From positions 1 through 9,715 of the forward strand of contig DATEMD010000141.1 in the NCBI GenBank assembly GCA_035275845.1: 9,715 nucleotides of DNA, written 5' to 3'. Positions 1 through 6,084 of the stretch are shown one piece after another. Numbering within the stretch: the first letter of the stretch is position 1; every line of letters begins with the position of its first letter. The notes below the pieces were generated by a model. That model was not told the origin of the DNA. It saw nothing but the letters and a program-made list of their open reading frames with translations, and did not search any database. A program made the translations under genes and the position numbers. Origin of the DNA: REEB95 sp035275845. GTDB taxonomy: Bacteria > Pseudomonadota > Alphaproteobacteria > ATCC43930 > CGMCC-115725.

Positions 1-1515
1 GCCGCAGCCGAGCGCCAGGATCAGGTCGGACAATTCCTGGTTCTGCCGCAGGCGCTCGGCGCCGGCCGAGGCGACGTTGAGGATCTTGCCCCGCAGCGGC
101 AGGATCGCCTGGCTCTCGCGCTGGCGCGCCTGCTTGGCCGAACCGCCGGCGCTGTCGCCTTCGACGATGAAGATCTCGGTGCCGTTCGGCGACGAACGCG
201 AGCAATCGGCAAGCTTGCCGGGCAGGCGGAGCTTCCGCGTGGCGGATTTGCGATCGAGCTCCTTCTCCTGGCGCCGGCGCAAACGATCTTCCGCGCGCTG
301 GATGATGGTCTCGAGCAGCGCGCGCGACGCGGGCGGATCGTCCGACAGCCAGTGGTCGAAATGATCCTTGAGCGCGGTTTCGACCAGGCGCTGCGCCTCG
401 GTCGACGCGAGCTTCTCCTTGGTCTGGCCTTGGAATTGCGGATTTTTGAGAAAGAGGGAAAGAATCACGACCGCGCCGCTCATCGCGTCGTCGCCGGTGA
501 TCTGTCCGGCGCGGCGGTTGTTGGCGAGCTCGCCATAGGCTTTGAGTCCGCGCATCAGCGCCGCGCGCATGCCCTGCTCGTGCGTGCCGCCGTCCGGCGT
601 CGGCACCGTGTTGCAGAATGAGGCGACGGTGCCGTCGTCGTTATCCTCGGTCCACGCGATCGCCCATTCGACGCGGCCGCTGCCGTTGAGCTCGGCCTCG
701 CCTGCGAAAGTGCGCGGTGTCACCGTGTCGCGCTTGTCGAGCAGCGCCGTCAGATAGTCATTGAGTCCGCCGGGAAAGTGCAGCGTGTCTTCCTGCGGCA
801 CATCCTCGGGCCGCGGGATTTTCGGATCGCACTGCCAGCGGATCTCGACGCCGCGGAAGAGATAGGCCTTGGAACGCGCCAGGCGATAGATGTTGGCCGG
901 ACGGAAATGCGCGCTGTCGCCGAAGATCTCGGGATCGGGATGGAAGCGCACCACGGTGCCGCGCCGGTTGGTCGCGCCGCTGGACTTGAGCTTGGTCTTG
1001 GGCTTGCCGCGGCTGTATTCCTGCGTCCACAGCTTGCGGTCACGCGCCACCTCGACGGTGAGCTTGTCGCTGAGCGCGTTGACGACGGAAATGCCGACGC
1101 CGTGCAAGCCGCCCGATGTCTTGTAGGCGCTGCCGCCGAACTTGCCGCCGGAATGCAGCATGGTGAGGATGACTTCGAGCGCCGACTTGGTACGGAATTT
1201 CGGATGCGGGTCGACGGGTATGCCGCGGCCATTGTCGCGCACGGCGCAGCTGCCGTCGGCGTGCAACTCGATCTCGATGCGGCTCGCGTGGCCGGCCACC
1301 GCTTCGTCCATCGCGTTGTCGAGCGCTTCGGCGACCAGATGATGCATCGCGCGCTCGTCGGTGCCACCGATATACATGCCGGGGCGACGCCGCACCGGCT
1401 CGAGGCCTTCGAGCACCTCGATGTCCTTGGCGGAATAGGAGCCGGAGCGTTTGGTGGGCGCGGTCTCGAACAGATCGGGCGTGTCGCGCGTCTTGCGCGC
1501 GTGCGCGGGCGACAT
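1..1515 (-). CDS. parE: DNA topoisomerase IV subunit B (ParE), C-terminus cut by window edge
   Basis: ATPase subunit of topoisomerase IV, which pairs with ParC to decatenate daughter chromosomes and relax supercoils. The 505 visible residues read in one open frame from ATG at 1515. The GHKL ATPase domain shows AEALDNAMDEA (62-72), DNGRGIP (94-100) and GLHGVGISVVNAL (136-148). The transducer has QTKEKL (364-369). The TOPRIM domain begins at about 446 with EGDSAGGSAKQ (452-462) and PLRGKILNV (473-481), and the frame is still open at GCG (503-505). About 150-200 residues should lie beyond the left edge. The Y(S)AKDIEVLEGLEPVRRRPGMYIGG-type start of the ATPase domain (about 28-51) and the lack of a large insertion favour ParE over GyrB, but the two are paralogues. 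The start is the first ATG that keeps the family N-terminus; no strong Shine-Dalgarno precedes it. It is divergent from the thioesterase gene across 119 bases. Confidence 0.95.
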   Translation of the reverse strand, partial: MSPAHARKTRDTPDLFETAPTKRSGSYSAKDIEVLEGLEPVRRRPGMYIGGTDERAMHHLVAEALDNAMDEAVAGHASRIEIELHADGSCAVRDNGRGIPVDPHPKFRTKSALEVILTMLHSGGKFGGSAYKTSGGLHGVGISVVNALSDKLTVEVARDRKLWTQEYSRGKPKTKLKSSGATNRRGTVVRFHPDPEIFGDSAHFRPANIYRLARSKAYLFRGVEIRWQCDPKIPRPEDVPQEDTLHFPGGLNDYLTALLDKRDTVTPRTFAGEAELNGSGRVEWAIAWTEDNDDGTVASFCNTVPTPDGGTHEQGMRAALMRGLKAYGELANNRRAGQITGDDAMSGAVVILSLFLKNPQFQGQTKEKLASTEAQRLVETALKDHFDHWLSDDPPASRALLETIIQRAEDRLRRRQEKELDRKSATRKLRLPGKLADCSRSSPNGTEIFIVEGDSAGGSAKQARQRESQAILPLRGKILNVASAGAERLRQNQELSDLILALGCG

Positions 1516-1603
1516 CGGCGCTATGCAAATCCGAGGGTGCGAATCACGCGCGGATAACAACATCTGGTGGCGGTCGAAGCAAGAGGCGTCTCGACGAATC
1601 GGC

Positions 1604-1609
1604 TATGAT
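1604..1609 (+). promoter_or_regulatory. possible -10 hexamer (TATGAT) for the thioesterase
   Basis: In the 119-base divergent gap between parE and the thioesterase, TATGAT matches the TATAAT consensus at five of six bases. It lies 25 bases before the preferred start codon and would give a short leader. No convincing -35 hexamer is seen 16-18 bases upstream, so this is a weak call. The rest of the gap (1516-1634) shows no clear site. Confidence 0.22.
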
Positions 1610-1634
1610 CGCGGGGCCAGCGAAGGAGATGCAA

Positions 1635-2033
1635 ATGGCCAAGGCCCCTCACGAATCGCTGCCGGCGCGTGAGCCGACGCTGCGGGCGATCACCATGCCG
1701 GCCGACGCCAACGCGCGCGGCGACATTTTCGGCGGCTGGATTCTGGCGCAGATGGATCTGGCGGGTGGATCGGCAGCGGTGCGCCGCGCCAACGGCCGCG
1801 TCGCTACCGTTGGCATCGCCTCGATGAGTTTCCATCGGCCGGTTTTCGTCGGCGACGAAGTCAGCGCCTATACGACGGTGACAAAAGTCGGGCGGACGTC
1901 GATCACGATTGCCATCGAAGTCTGGGCGCGGCGCTTCGCCGGCGAGGAGACCGTCAAGGTCACCGAAGGCGTGTTCACTTACGTCGCGATCGACGCCGAC
2001 CGCAAGCCGCGTTCGCTTCCGCCCGAAGTCTGA
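1635..2033 (+). CDS. yciA: acyl-CoA thioesterase, YciA/hotdog family
   Basis: Hydrolyses acyl-CoA thioesters to free acid and CoA in the cytoplasm; YciA-type enzymes are broad-range and help balance CoA pools. The 132-residue product is a single hotdog domain of normal family length. The signature ANARGDIFGGWILAQMD runs at residues 25-41. It contains the Asn26 and Asp30 region of the family active site and the FGGW helix start. MSFHRPVFVGDEV follows in the middle, and FTYVAID near the C-terminus is the last family strand. The frame is open back to an ATG at 1605 and another at 1629, but AAGGAG at 1623-1628 sits six bases before the ATG at 1635, so that start is preferred. The stop is TGA at 2031-2033. 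The csbD-like gene follows 78 bases later on the same strand; co-transcription is possible but not shown. Confidence 0.9.
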   Translation: MAKAPHESLPAREPTLRAITMPADANARGDIFGGWILAQMDLAGGSAAVRRANGRVATVGIASMSFHRPVFVGDEVSAYTTVTKVGRTSITIAIEVWARRFAGEETVKVTEGVFTYVAIDADRKPRSLPPEV

Positions 2034-2111
2034 CAAACGCCACCGAAATCTCACACCGGCGTCGCGGCATGAGGCGTTAGCGTCGCCGAACCACACACAG
2101 TGGAGTTACGC

Positions 2112-2327
2112 ATGACCGGAACGACGGACAAGGTAAAAGGCGCTGTGAAGCAAGGCGTCGGCAAAGCAACCGGGGACAAAAAACTCGAACGTGAAGGCCA
2201 TTTCGATAAGGCGAAAGGCCACGCCAAGGATGTCGCGCACGACATCAAGAAGGGTGCGGACAAGGTGCTCGAACACGCATCCGAAGGCATTTCCGATGCT
2301 GCGGACGAGATCGACGAAGAGGATTGA
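2112..2327 (+). CDS. CsbD-family general stress protein
   Basis: A 71-residue, very hydrophilic protein, rich in Lys, Asp, Glu, Gly and Ala and without Cys or Trp. The N-terminal half carries the CsbD pattern of DKVKGAVKQGVGKATGD (6-22) followed by a KAKGHAKD repeat-like element (33-40). The C-terminus is acidic (DAADEIDEED, 62-71). CsbD proteins are small, probably largely disordered or helical proteins induced by general stress; the molecular function is unknown. GGAG at 2102-2105, six bases upstream, supports the ATG at 2112 over an in-frame GTG at 2100, which itself overlaps the Shine-Dalgarno. I looked for an EcfG-type promoter (GGAAC ... CGTT), typical for alphaproteobacterial stress genes, in 2034-2111 and found none. 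The gene ends just before a strong terminator. Confidence 0.85.
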   Translation: MTGTTDKVKGAVKQGVGKATGDKKLEREGHFDKAKGHAKDVAHDIKKGADKVLEHASEGISDAADEIDEED

Positions 2328-2354
2328 TGGGCGCACCATCGCCCGCGACGAGAA

Positions 2355-2381
2355 GGCCGCACCGCATGGTGCGGCCTTTTT
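2355..2381 (+). terminator. rho-independent terminator of the csbD-like gene
   Basis: A perfect 9-bp stem, GGCCGCACC (2355-2363) with GGTGCGGCC (2368-2376), encloses a GCAT tetraloop and is followed by five T (2377-2381). The stem can be extended by two A-T pairs using 2353-2354. It starts 27 bases after the stop of the csbD-like gene. On the minus strand the hairpin is followed by TTCTC only, so any termination of the convergent transcript would be weaker. Confidence 0.92.
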
Positions 2382-2393
2382 CGTCGGTGCCGT

Positions 2394-2582
2394 TCAGTGC
2401 GACCCGAGCGGTGGCGGCGGCACGTCGGTCGGCGGTGGCGCAATGGGCAGCGGCGGCTCTTCGACTGGCGGCGGTACTTCCGGCGTCTCGCCGGGATCGG
2501 GCTCGGCCGGCGCCGGCGGATTGCCCGGCGGTTTCGGCTTACCCGGTTGCTGCGCGTGCTGCGGCGCCTGCATTGGCATCAT
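2394..2582 (-). CDS. putative 62-residue proline-rich microprotein
   Basis: I do not recognise this gene. The reading frame starts with tandem ATG codons (2582-2577) and ends at TGA (2396-2394), giving 62 residues of which 25 (40%) are proline. PP, PPP and PPPP runs alternate with acidic residues (for example ETPEVPPPVEEPP at 32-44). Glu, Asp, Gln and a few Lys make up most of the rest. There is no signal peptide, membrane segment or Cys, so it would be extended or polyproline-II-like. It lies 37 bases downstream of the Dph6-like gene on the same strand and stops 13 bases before the terminator hairpin, as an operon-end gene would. Against it, there is no clear Shine-Dalgarno and low-complexity GC-rich DNA can stay open by chance. 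The frame does continue open upstream into the Dph6-like gene, but without another plausible start outside it. Confidence 0.4.
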   Translation of the reverse strand: MMPMQAPQHAQQPGKPKPPGNPPAPAEPDPGETPEVPPPVEEPPLPIAPPPTDVPPPPLGSH

Positions 2583-2619
2583 GTCCGGATAACGCGGGGC
2601 GGCGGCGGTTGTTCCGTGG

Positions 2620-3366
2620 TTATGCCGGCAGCAGGTCGACGAACCAGAAGCCCTTGGTCGTGCTGGGGCCGGGCGCCGCTGGCACCGGGATCGCCGGACC
2701 GTTCGTCGCCACGGCGGCCGGCGCAGGATCGAGCGGCCGATAGACTTTCTCGCCGAGCTTGAATTCGACCGGCGCGCGGAACACCGGCCCGTCCCAGACA
2801 AAGCTATGGTATTCGCCGTTCTCGCCGCATGGATCGACGCCGTCGGGCAACGTCGCGAAGAACGCGGCGCTCATGTCGCGGCCGACATCTTCTTCGCCGA
2901 GCATCGCGTCGTTGGCGCAGCACAGCACCGCGCGGAAGCCGCGTGCGACGAATTCCTGCGCCAGTTGCGTGGTATTGGCCTGCCACAGCGGGAAGGTGCC
3001 GCGCAGGCCGAGCTCGGCGAGCAGGTTTTCACGCCATTGCCGCAAGTCGGCGAGGAAGATGTCGCCGAACGCGACGATCTCGACGCCGCGCTCTCGCCAC
3101 GCGCCGAGCGTTTGGCGTAACGCCGCGACATAGGCCTCGTTGGTGCCCGACGGGCCGACATACATGGTGTCGAGCGGTAAGCCGGCGGCACGCGCCTGCG
3201 CCGCGACCAGCTCTTCGCGTACGCCGTGCATCGAGACGCGCCGATATTGCGAATTGACCGTGGTGATCAGCGCGACGATCTCGACTTCGCCGGCGCGGCG
3301 CAAACGGTCGAGCGCCAGGCCGGAATCCTTGCCGCCGCTCCAAAACAAGACTGCGCGCGGCTTCAT
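2620..3366 (-). CDS. Dph6-like ATP pyrophosphatase (adenine nucleotide alpha-hydrolase family)
   Basis: A 248-residue cytoplasmic protein of the PF01902 / MJ0570-type family, whose eukaryotic member Dph6 amidates diphthine using ATP and ammonia. Bacteria make no diphthamide, so the substrate here is unknown. The PP-loop SGGKDS (10-15) binds ATP. AFGDIFLADLR (99-109), NTTQLAQEF (131-139) and the family motif GENGEYHSFVWDGP (181-194) follow. Between the strand ending EKVYRPL (206-212) and the C-terminal GFWFVDLLP (239-247) lies an Ala/Pro-rich linker (about 213-237). The start at ATG 3366 is preferred: it puts the PP-loop at the usual distance and overlaps the amidase stop codon by four bases (ATGA). 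The frame extends upstream to 3579, but only inside the amidase gene. The overlap implies translational coupling to the amidase. Confidence 0.88.
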   Translation of the reverse strand: MKPRAVLFWSGGKDSGLALDRLRRAGEVEIVALITTVNSQYRRVSMHGVREELVAAQARAAGLPLDTMYVGPSGTNEAYVAALRQTLGAWRERGVEIVAFGDIFLADLRQWRENLLAELGLRGTFPLWQANTTQLAQEFVARGFRAVLCCANDAMLGEEDVGRDMSAAFFATLPDGVDPCGENGEYHSFVWDGPVFRAPVEFKLGEKVYRPLDPAPAAVATNGPAIPVPAAPGPSTTKGFWFVDLLPA

Positions 3367-4613
3367 CGTGCGGCTTGGAAGATCGCCTTCGGAATCATGG
3401 CGTGGATGCCTTTGACGCCGTCGACGTTTTGCGTGACCTCGAAGTCGATCGCCACGCTGGCGAGCGCATAGGCGTCGGCCGGATCGAGGCCGTGCACCTC
3501 GCCGAGGAACTTGATCGTCTCGCGCACGGCGATGCGCATCGCTTCGTCGAGGCTTTCGTGCAGGCCCATGGTGATCCAATGCGTCGCCGTCTCGGCACGC
3601 GGTAGGCTCCAGAATTTTTGCTTCAGAAGTTCAAGCCGGAAGGTGCCGGTGAGCGACGTCTCGATCGCCGTCAAATTGACCTCACCGTCGCCTTGCGCGG
3701 CGTGGCCGTCGCCAGTCATGAACAGCGCACCGGGAACGTGCACCGGAAGATAAAGCGTCGATCCGGCGGTCAGCTCATTGAGATCGATGTTGCCGCCGAA
3801 CGGGCCCGGCGGCGCCGAATTGAGCTTGCCCAGCGTCAACGCCGGTCCGGTCGCCATGATGCCGAAGAACGGCTTGAGCGGAATCGCGATACCGGGCGTG
3901 AAGCGCGCGACGCGCGCCTCCATATCGAACGGGATGACGAGGCTGCGGTTGAGGGTGAACTCCGCCGGCAGGGTGCCTTTGCCCATGCGCGCCGAATTGA
4001 CGCCGTATGGCACGCGCGGCTCGGCCGCCAGCACGTGCACGGCCAACACGTCGCCGGGTTCGGCGCCGTCGATGTAGATCGGCGCGGAGACGATGTGCGG
4101 TCCGGCGCCCGAATGCTGCACCTTGGCGTAGATCGCCACGGCGTCGGCCAGTACCTCGGCCTTGGGGATGCCGAAGCGCTTGAAGAAACCGACCGGATCG
4201 CCTTGGTCTGCGAGCAGACCCTCGTGCGAGACCGTGTCGATCGTGACGGTCGCACCGGGCTCGACGCGCAAAACCGGCTCGGCCGCGCTCGACAGGTAGC
4301 CCCAGTGCACGGTCTCCGGACCGGATTTGACGTGGAACGCATTGTCGCCGGTTTGGCGCACCAAGCCGGCCTTACGCGCGCGCTTGGCGAGCGCATCCGA
4401 TACGTTGCCAACGGCGGCCGTCGGCTTCGCCTGGCGTTCCGATGAATCGTCGGCGGCAAGGAAGTCGTGCATGGCGCGCGACTGGAGACCCTTGGCGAGG
4501 AAGGCGCGCTCGTCCGGCCCGATCAGCGCCAGGCGCGACAGCTCATCGATGAAGGCGTCGAACGGTTTCGGTCGGGCGCGCGCGGGCGCGCGCTTACGCG
4601 GTGGCGAGGACAT
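3363..4613 (-). CDS. acetamidase/formamidase-family hydrolase with an N-terminal extension
   Basis: The family (PF03069) hydrolyses short amides such as acetamide or formamide to a carboxylate and ammonia. The product is 416 residues. The catalytic domain begins near HVKSGPETVHWGY (94-106) and runs almost to the end. Family landmarks are TVSHEG (127-132), HIVSAPIYIDGAEPGD (173-188), FGGNID (272-277), a strand YLPVHVPGALF (288-298), and GDGHAAQGDGEV (301-312), which carries likely metal or active-site Asp and His residues. About 93 residues precede the domain: a basic Pro/Arg start (4-17), then probable helices and a polar linker, which I cannot assign. ATG 4613 is preferred over the upstream TTG at 4619 and has a modest GGGG Shine-Dalgarno. 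It begins 62 bases after the transporter stop and overlaps the Dph6-like start as ATGA. The exact amide substrate cannot be told from the sequence. Confidence 0.88.
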   Translation of the reverse strand: MSSPPRKRAPARARPKPFDAFIDELSRLALIGPDERAFLAKGLQSRAMHDFLAADDSSERQAKPTAAVGNVSDALAKRARKAGLVRQTGDNAFHVKSGPETVHWGYLSSAAEPVLRVEPGATVTIDTVSHEGLLADQGDPVGFFKRFGIPKAEVLADAVAIYAKVQHSGAGPHIVSAPIYIDGAEPGDVLAVHVLAAEPRVPYGVNSARMGKGTLPAEFTLNRSLVIPFDMEARVARFTPGIAIPLKPFFGIMATGPALTLGKLNSAPPGPFGGNIDLNELTAGSTLYLPVHVPGALFMTGDGHAAQGDGEVNLTAIETSLTGTFRLELLKQKFWSLPRAETATHWITMGLHESLDEAMRIAVRETIKFLGEVHGLDPADAYALASVAIDFEVTQNVDGVKGIHAMIPKAIFQAAR

Positions 4614-4675
4614 CGGCAACCCCGGAACAGACGGCGGGAGCGGCGTCGTTGCCGCTCCACGCCTTTAATCGCAAC

Positions 4676-5944
4676 TCAGCTGGATTGCAAATGCCGCCGG
4701 CGCATCGACCGCAACGCCGTTATCGCCAGAATTGCCGTCAGCGCGTCGAGGCAAATGACGACGACGAACACCGGCGCCCAGCCGCCGGACAATTGCTTCA
4801 GGAACGCCGCCGCCGGTCCGCCGAGGATCGAGCCGACGCCCTGCGCGATATAGAGGAAGCCGTAATTGGTGGCGGCAAATTTCGGCCCGAACGTGTCGGT
4901 CAGCGTCGACGGGAAGAGCGAGAAGATCTCGCCCCAGCCGAAGAACACCAGGCCGGTCAGCACGACGAACATCGCCGGATTATCGAGGAAGGCGAACAGC
5001 ACGAGGATGGCGGCCGCTTCGAGCGCGAAGGCCAGCGCCATGGTATATTCGCGCCCGATATGGTCCGACACCCAGCCGAAGAACGGCCGCGTTAGGCCGT
5101 TGGTCAGGCGCGATAGGGTGAGCGACAGCGGCAGCGCCGCCATCCCCAGCACGAGAACGTCCGCCACCTTATATTGGTGCGCGAACGGACCGACGTTCGA
5201 CACCACCATCAGCCCGCTGGTGGACATCATCGTCATCATCACGAACAGCAGATAGAAGATCGGATTCTTGAGCATCTCGCGCGGCGTATAGCTGCGCTTC
5301 GATTGCAGCTCGCGCCGCGCAGTTGCGGGATCGAAGCCCGTCGGCAGATAGCCTTCGGGCGGGGTGCGCAGGCCTTGCGCGGCGACGATGCCGATCACGC
5401 CCTGGATCACGCCCCAAACCAGCAGCGTGTGCTGATAGCCGGAGTCCTGGATCATGTGGGCGATCGGAAAGCTGGTGAAGATCGCGCCGAAGCCATAGCC
5501 GGCGGCGGCGATGCCCGCCGCCAATCCGCGCCGGTCGGGGAACCAGCGCACCATCAAGCCGATGATGCCGACATAGATGATGCCGGTGCCAAACCCGCCG
5601 ACGATTCCATAAGTGAAATAGAGCGCCCAGATGTTGGTGACGAAGGAAGAGAGCACCCAGCTGCCGCCCGCCATCAGCGCGCCGATGCCGATCAGCAGGC
5701 GCGGACCGAAGCGATCGACGAGATAGGCCTGAAACGGCGAGAAAAAAGTCTGCAGGATGATGAGTAGCGAGAACGTCCACTGCAATTCGGCGAGCGTCGT
5801 GCCCATCGCCTGGTTGAGCGGGCCGGTGAATAGCGTCCAAACATATTGCGGGCTCGAGATCGACATCATCACGATGAGGCCGAGCACGAGCTGGCCCCAG
5901 CGATAACCCGCCGACTGCAATCGCACCGATGAAACGGTTGCCAT
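4676..5944 (-). CDS. MFS transporter, oxalate:formate antiporter (OFA) family
   Basis: A 422-residue inner-membrane protein with about twelve hydrophobic helices. The family motif between helices 2 and 3 is AYLVDRFGPR (73-82), and RWFPDRRGLAAGI (133-145) follows helix 4. The second half has TRPFFGWVSDHIGR (285-298) and FPSTLTDTFG (344-353), which match the OFA family well. Arg286 aligns with the substrate-binding Arg272 of OxlT. At the place of OxlT Lys355, in the stretch NYGFLYIAQGVGS (360-372), this protein has Gln368. OFA members exchange or import oxalate, formate or other small carboxylates; the missing Lys makes true oxalate exchange unlikely. A strong GGGGGAGG Shine-Dalgarno ends five bases before ATG 5944, fixing the start against the in-frame upstream extension. 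It probably heads the operon with the amidase and Dph6-like genes. Confidence 0.9.
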   Translation of the reverse strand: MATVSSVRLQSAGYRWGQLVLGLIVMMSISSPQYVWTLFTGPLNQAMGTTLAELQWTFSLLIILQTFFSPFQAYLVDRFGPRLLIGIGALMAGGSWVLSSFVTNIWALYFTYGIVGGFGTGIIYVGIIGLMVRWFPDRRGLAAGIAAAGYGFGAIFTSFPIAHMIQDSGYQHTLLVWGVIQGVIGIVAAQGLRTPPEGYLPTGFDPATARRELQSKRSYTPREMLKNPIFYLLFVMMTMMSTSGLMVVSNVGPFAHQYKVADVLVLGMAALPLSLTLSRLTNGLTRPFFGWVSDHIGREYTMALAFALEAAAILVLFAFLDNPAMFVVLTGLVFFGWGEIFSLFPSTLTDTFGPKFAATNYGFLYIAQGVGSILGGPAAAFLKQLSGGWAPVFVVVICLDALTAILAITALRSMRRRHLQSS

Positions 5945-6023
5945 AGCATCCTCCCCCTGAAACGGCTTGTTATTCGCCAAGCTTATCAGCCGCGGATAGG
6001 GTCAACAACGCCACCGAATCGGC

Positions 6024-6056
6024 AAAGAAAAACCCCGCCGGAAGGCCGGCGGGGTT
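6024..6056 (-). terminator. rho-independent terminator of glnA
   Basis: On the minus strand a perfect 11-bp stem, AACCCCGCCGG with CCGGCGGGGTT (6056-6046 and 6041-6031), with a CCTT loop, is followed by TTT-C-TTT (6030-6024). It begins 28 bases after the glnA stop codon and separates glnA from the transporter operon. On the plus strand the stem is followed by GGGTTTT, a much poorer tract. The remaining 79 bases to the transporter start (5945-6023) carry a lone TTGACC but no well-spaced -10. Confidence 0.92.
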
Positions 6057-6084
6057 GGGTTTTAGGTCTAAGCGCGCGTGAGGC

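Noticed and set aside
1605..1634. Earlier start codons for the thioesterase (ATG at 1605 and 1629)
   Set aside because: AAGGAG at 1623-1628 is well spaced only for the ATG at 1635, and the extra residues do not look like the family N-terminus.
2034..2111. EcfG general-stress promoter ahead of the CsbD-like gene
   Set aside because: No GGAAC with a correctly spaced CGTT is present.
2191..2592. Glycine-rich plus-strand frame opposite the proline-rich microprotein
   Set aside because: It begins inside the CsbD-like gene in another frame and runs through the terminator hairpin; Gly runs are simply the complement of the Pro codons.
3618..4445. 275-codon plus-strand frame over the amidase, and similar long frames at 778-1557 and 5174-5767
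   Set aside because: All are antisense shadows of well-supported genes (amidase, parE, transporter), Arg/Asp/His-rich and without family motifs.
5945..6023. Sigma-70 promoter for the transporter from a TTGACC hexamer
   Set aside because: No -10-like hexamer occurs 16-18 bases downstream; TGATAA is too close and GAATAA too far.
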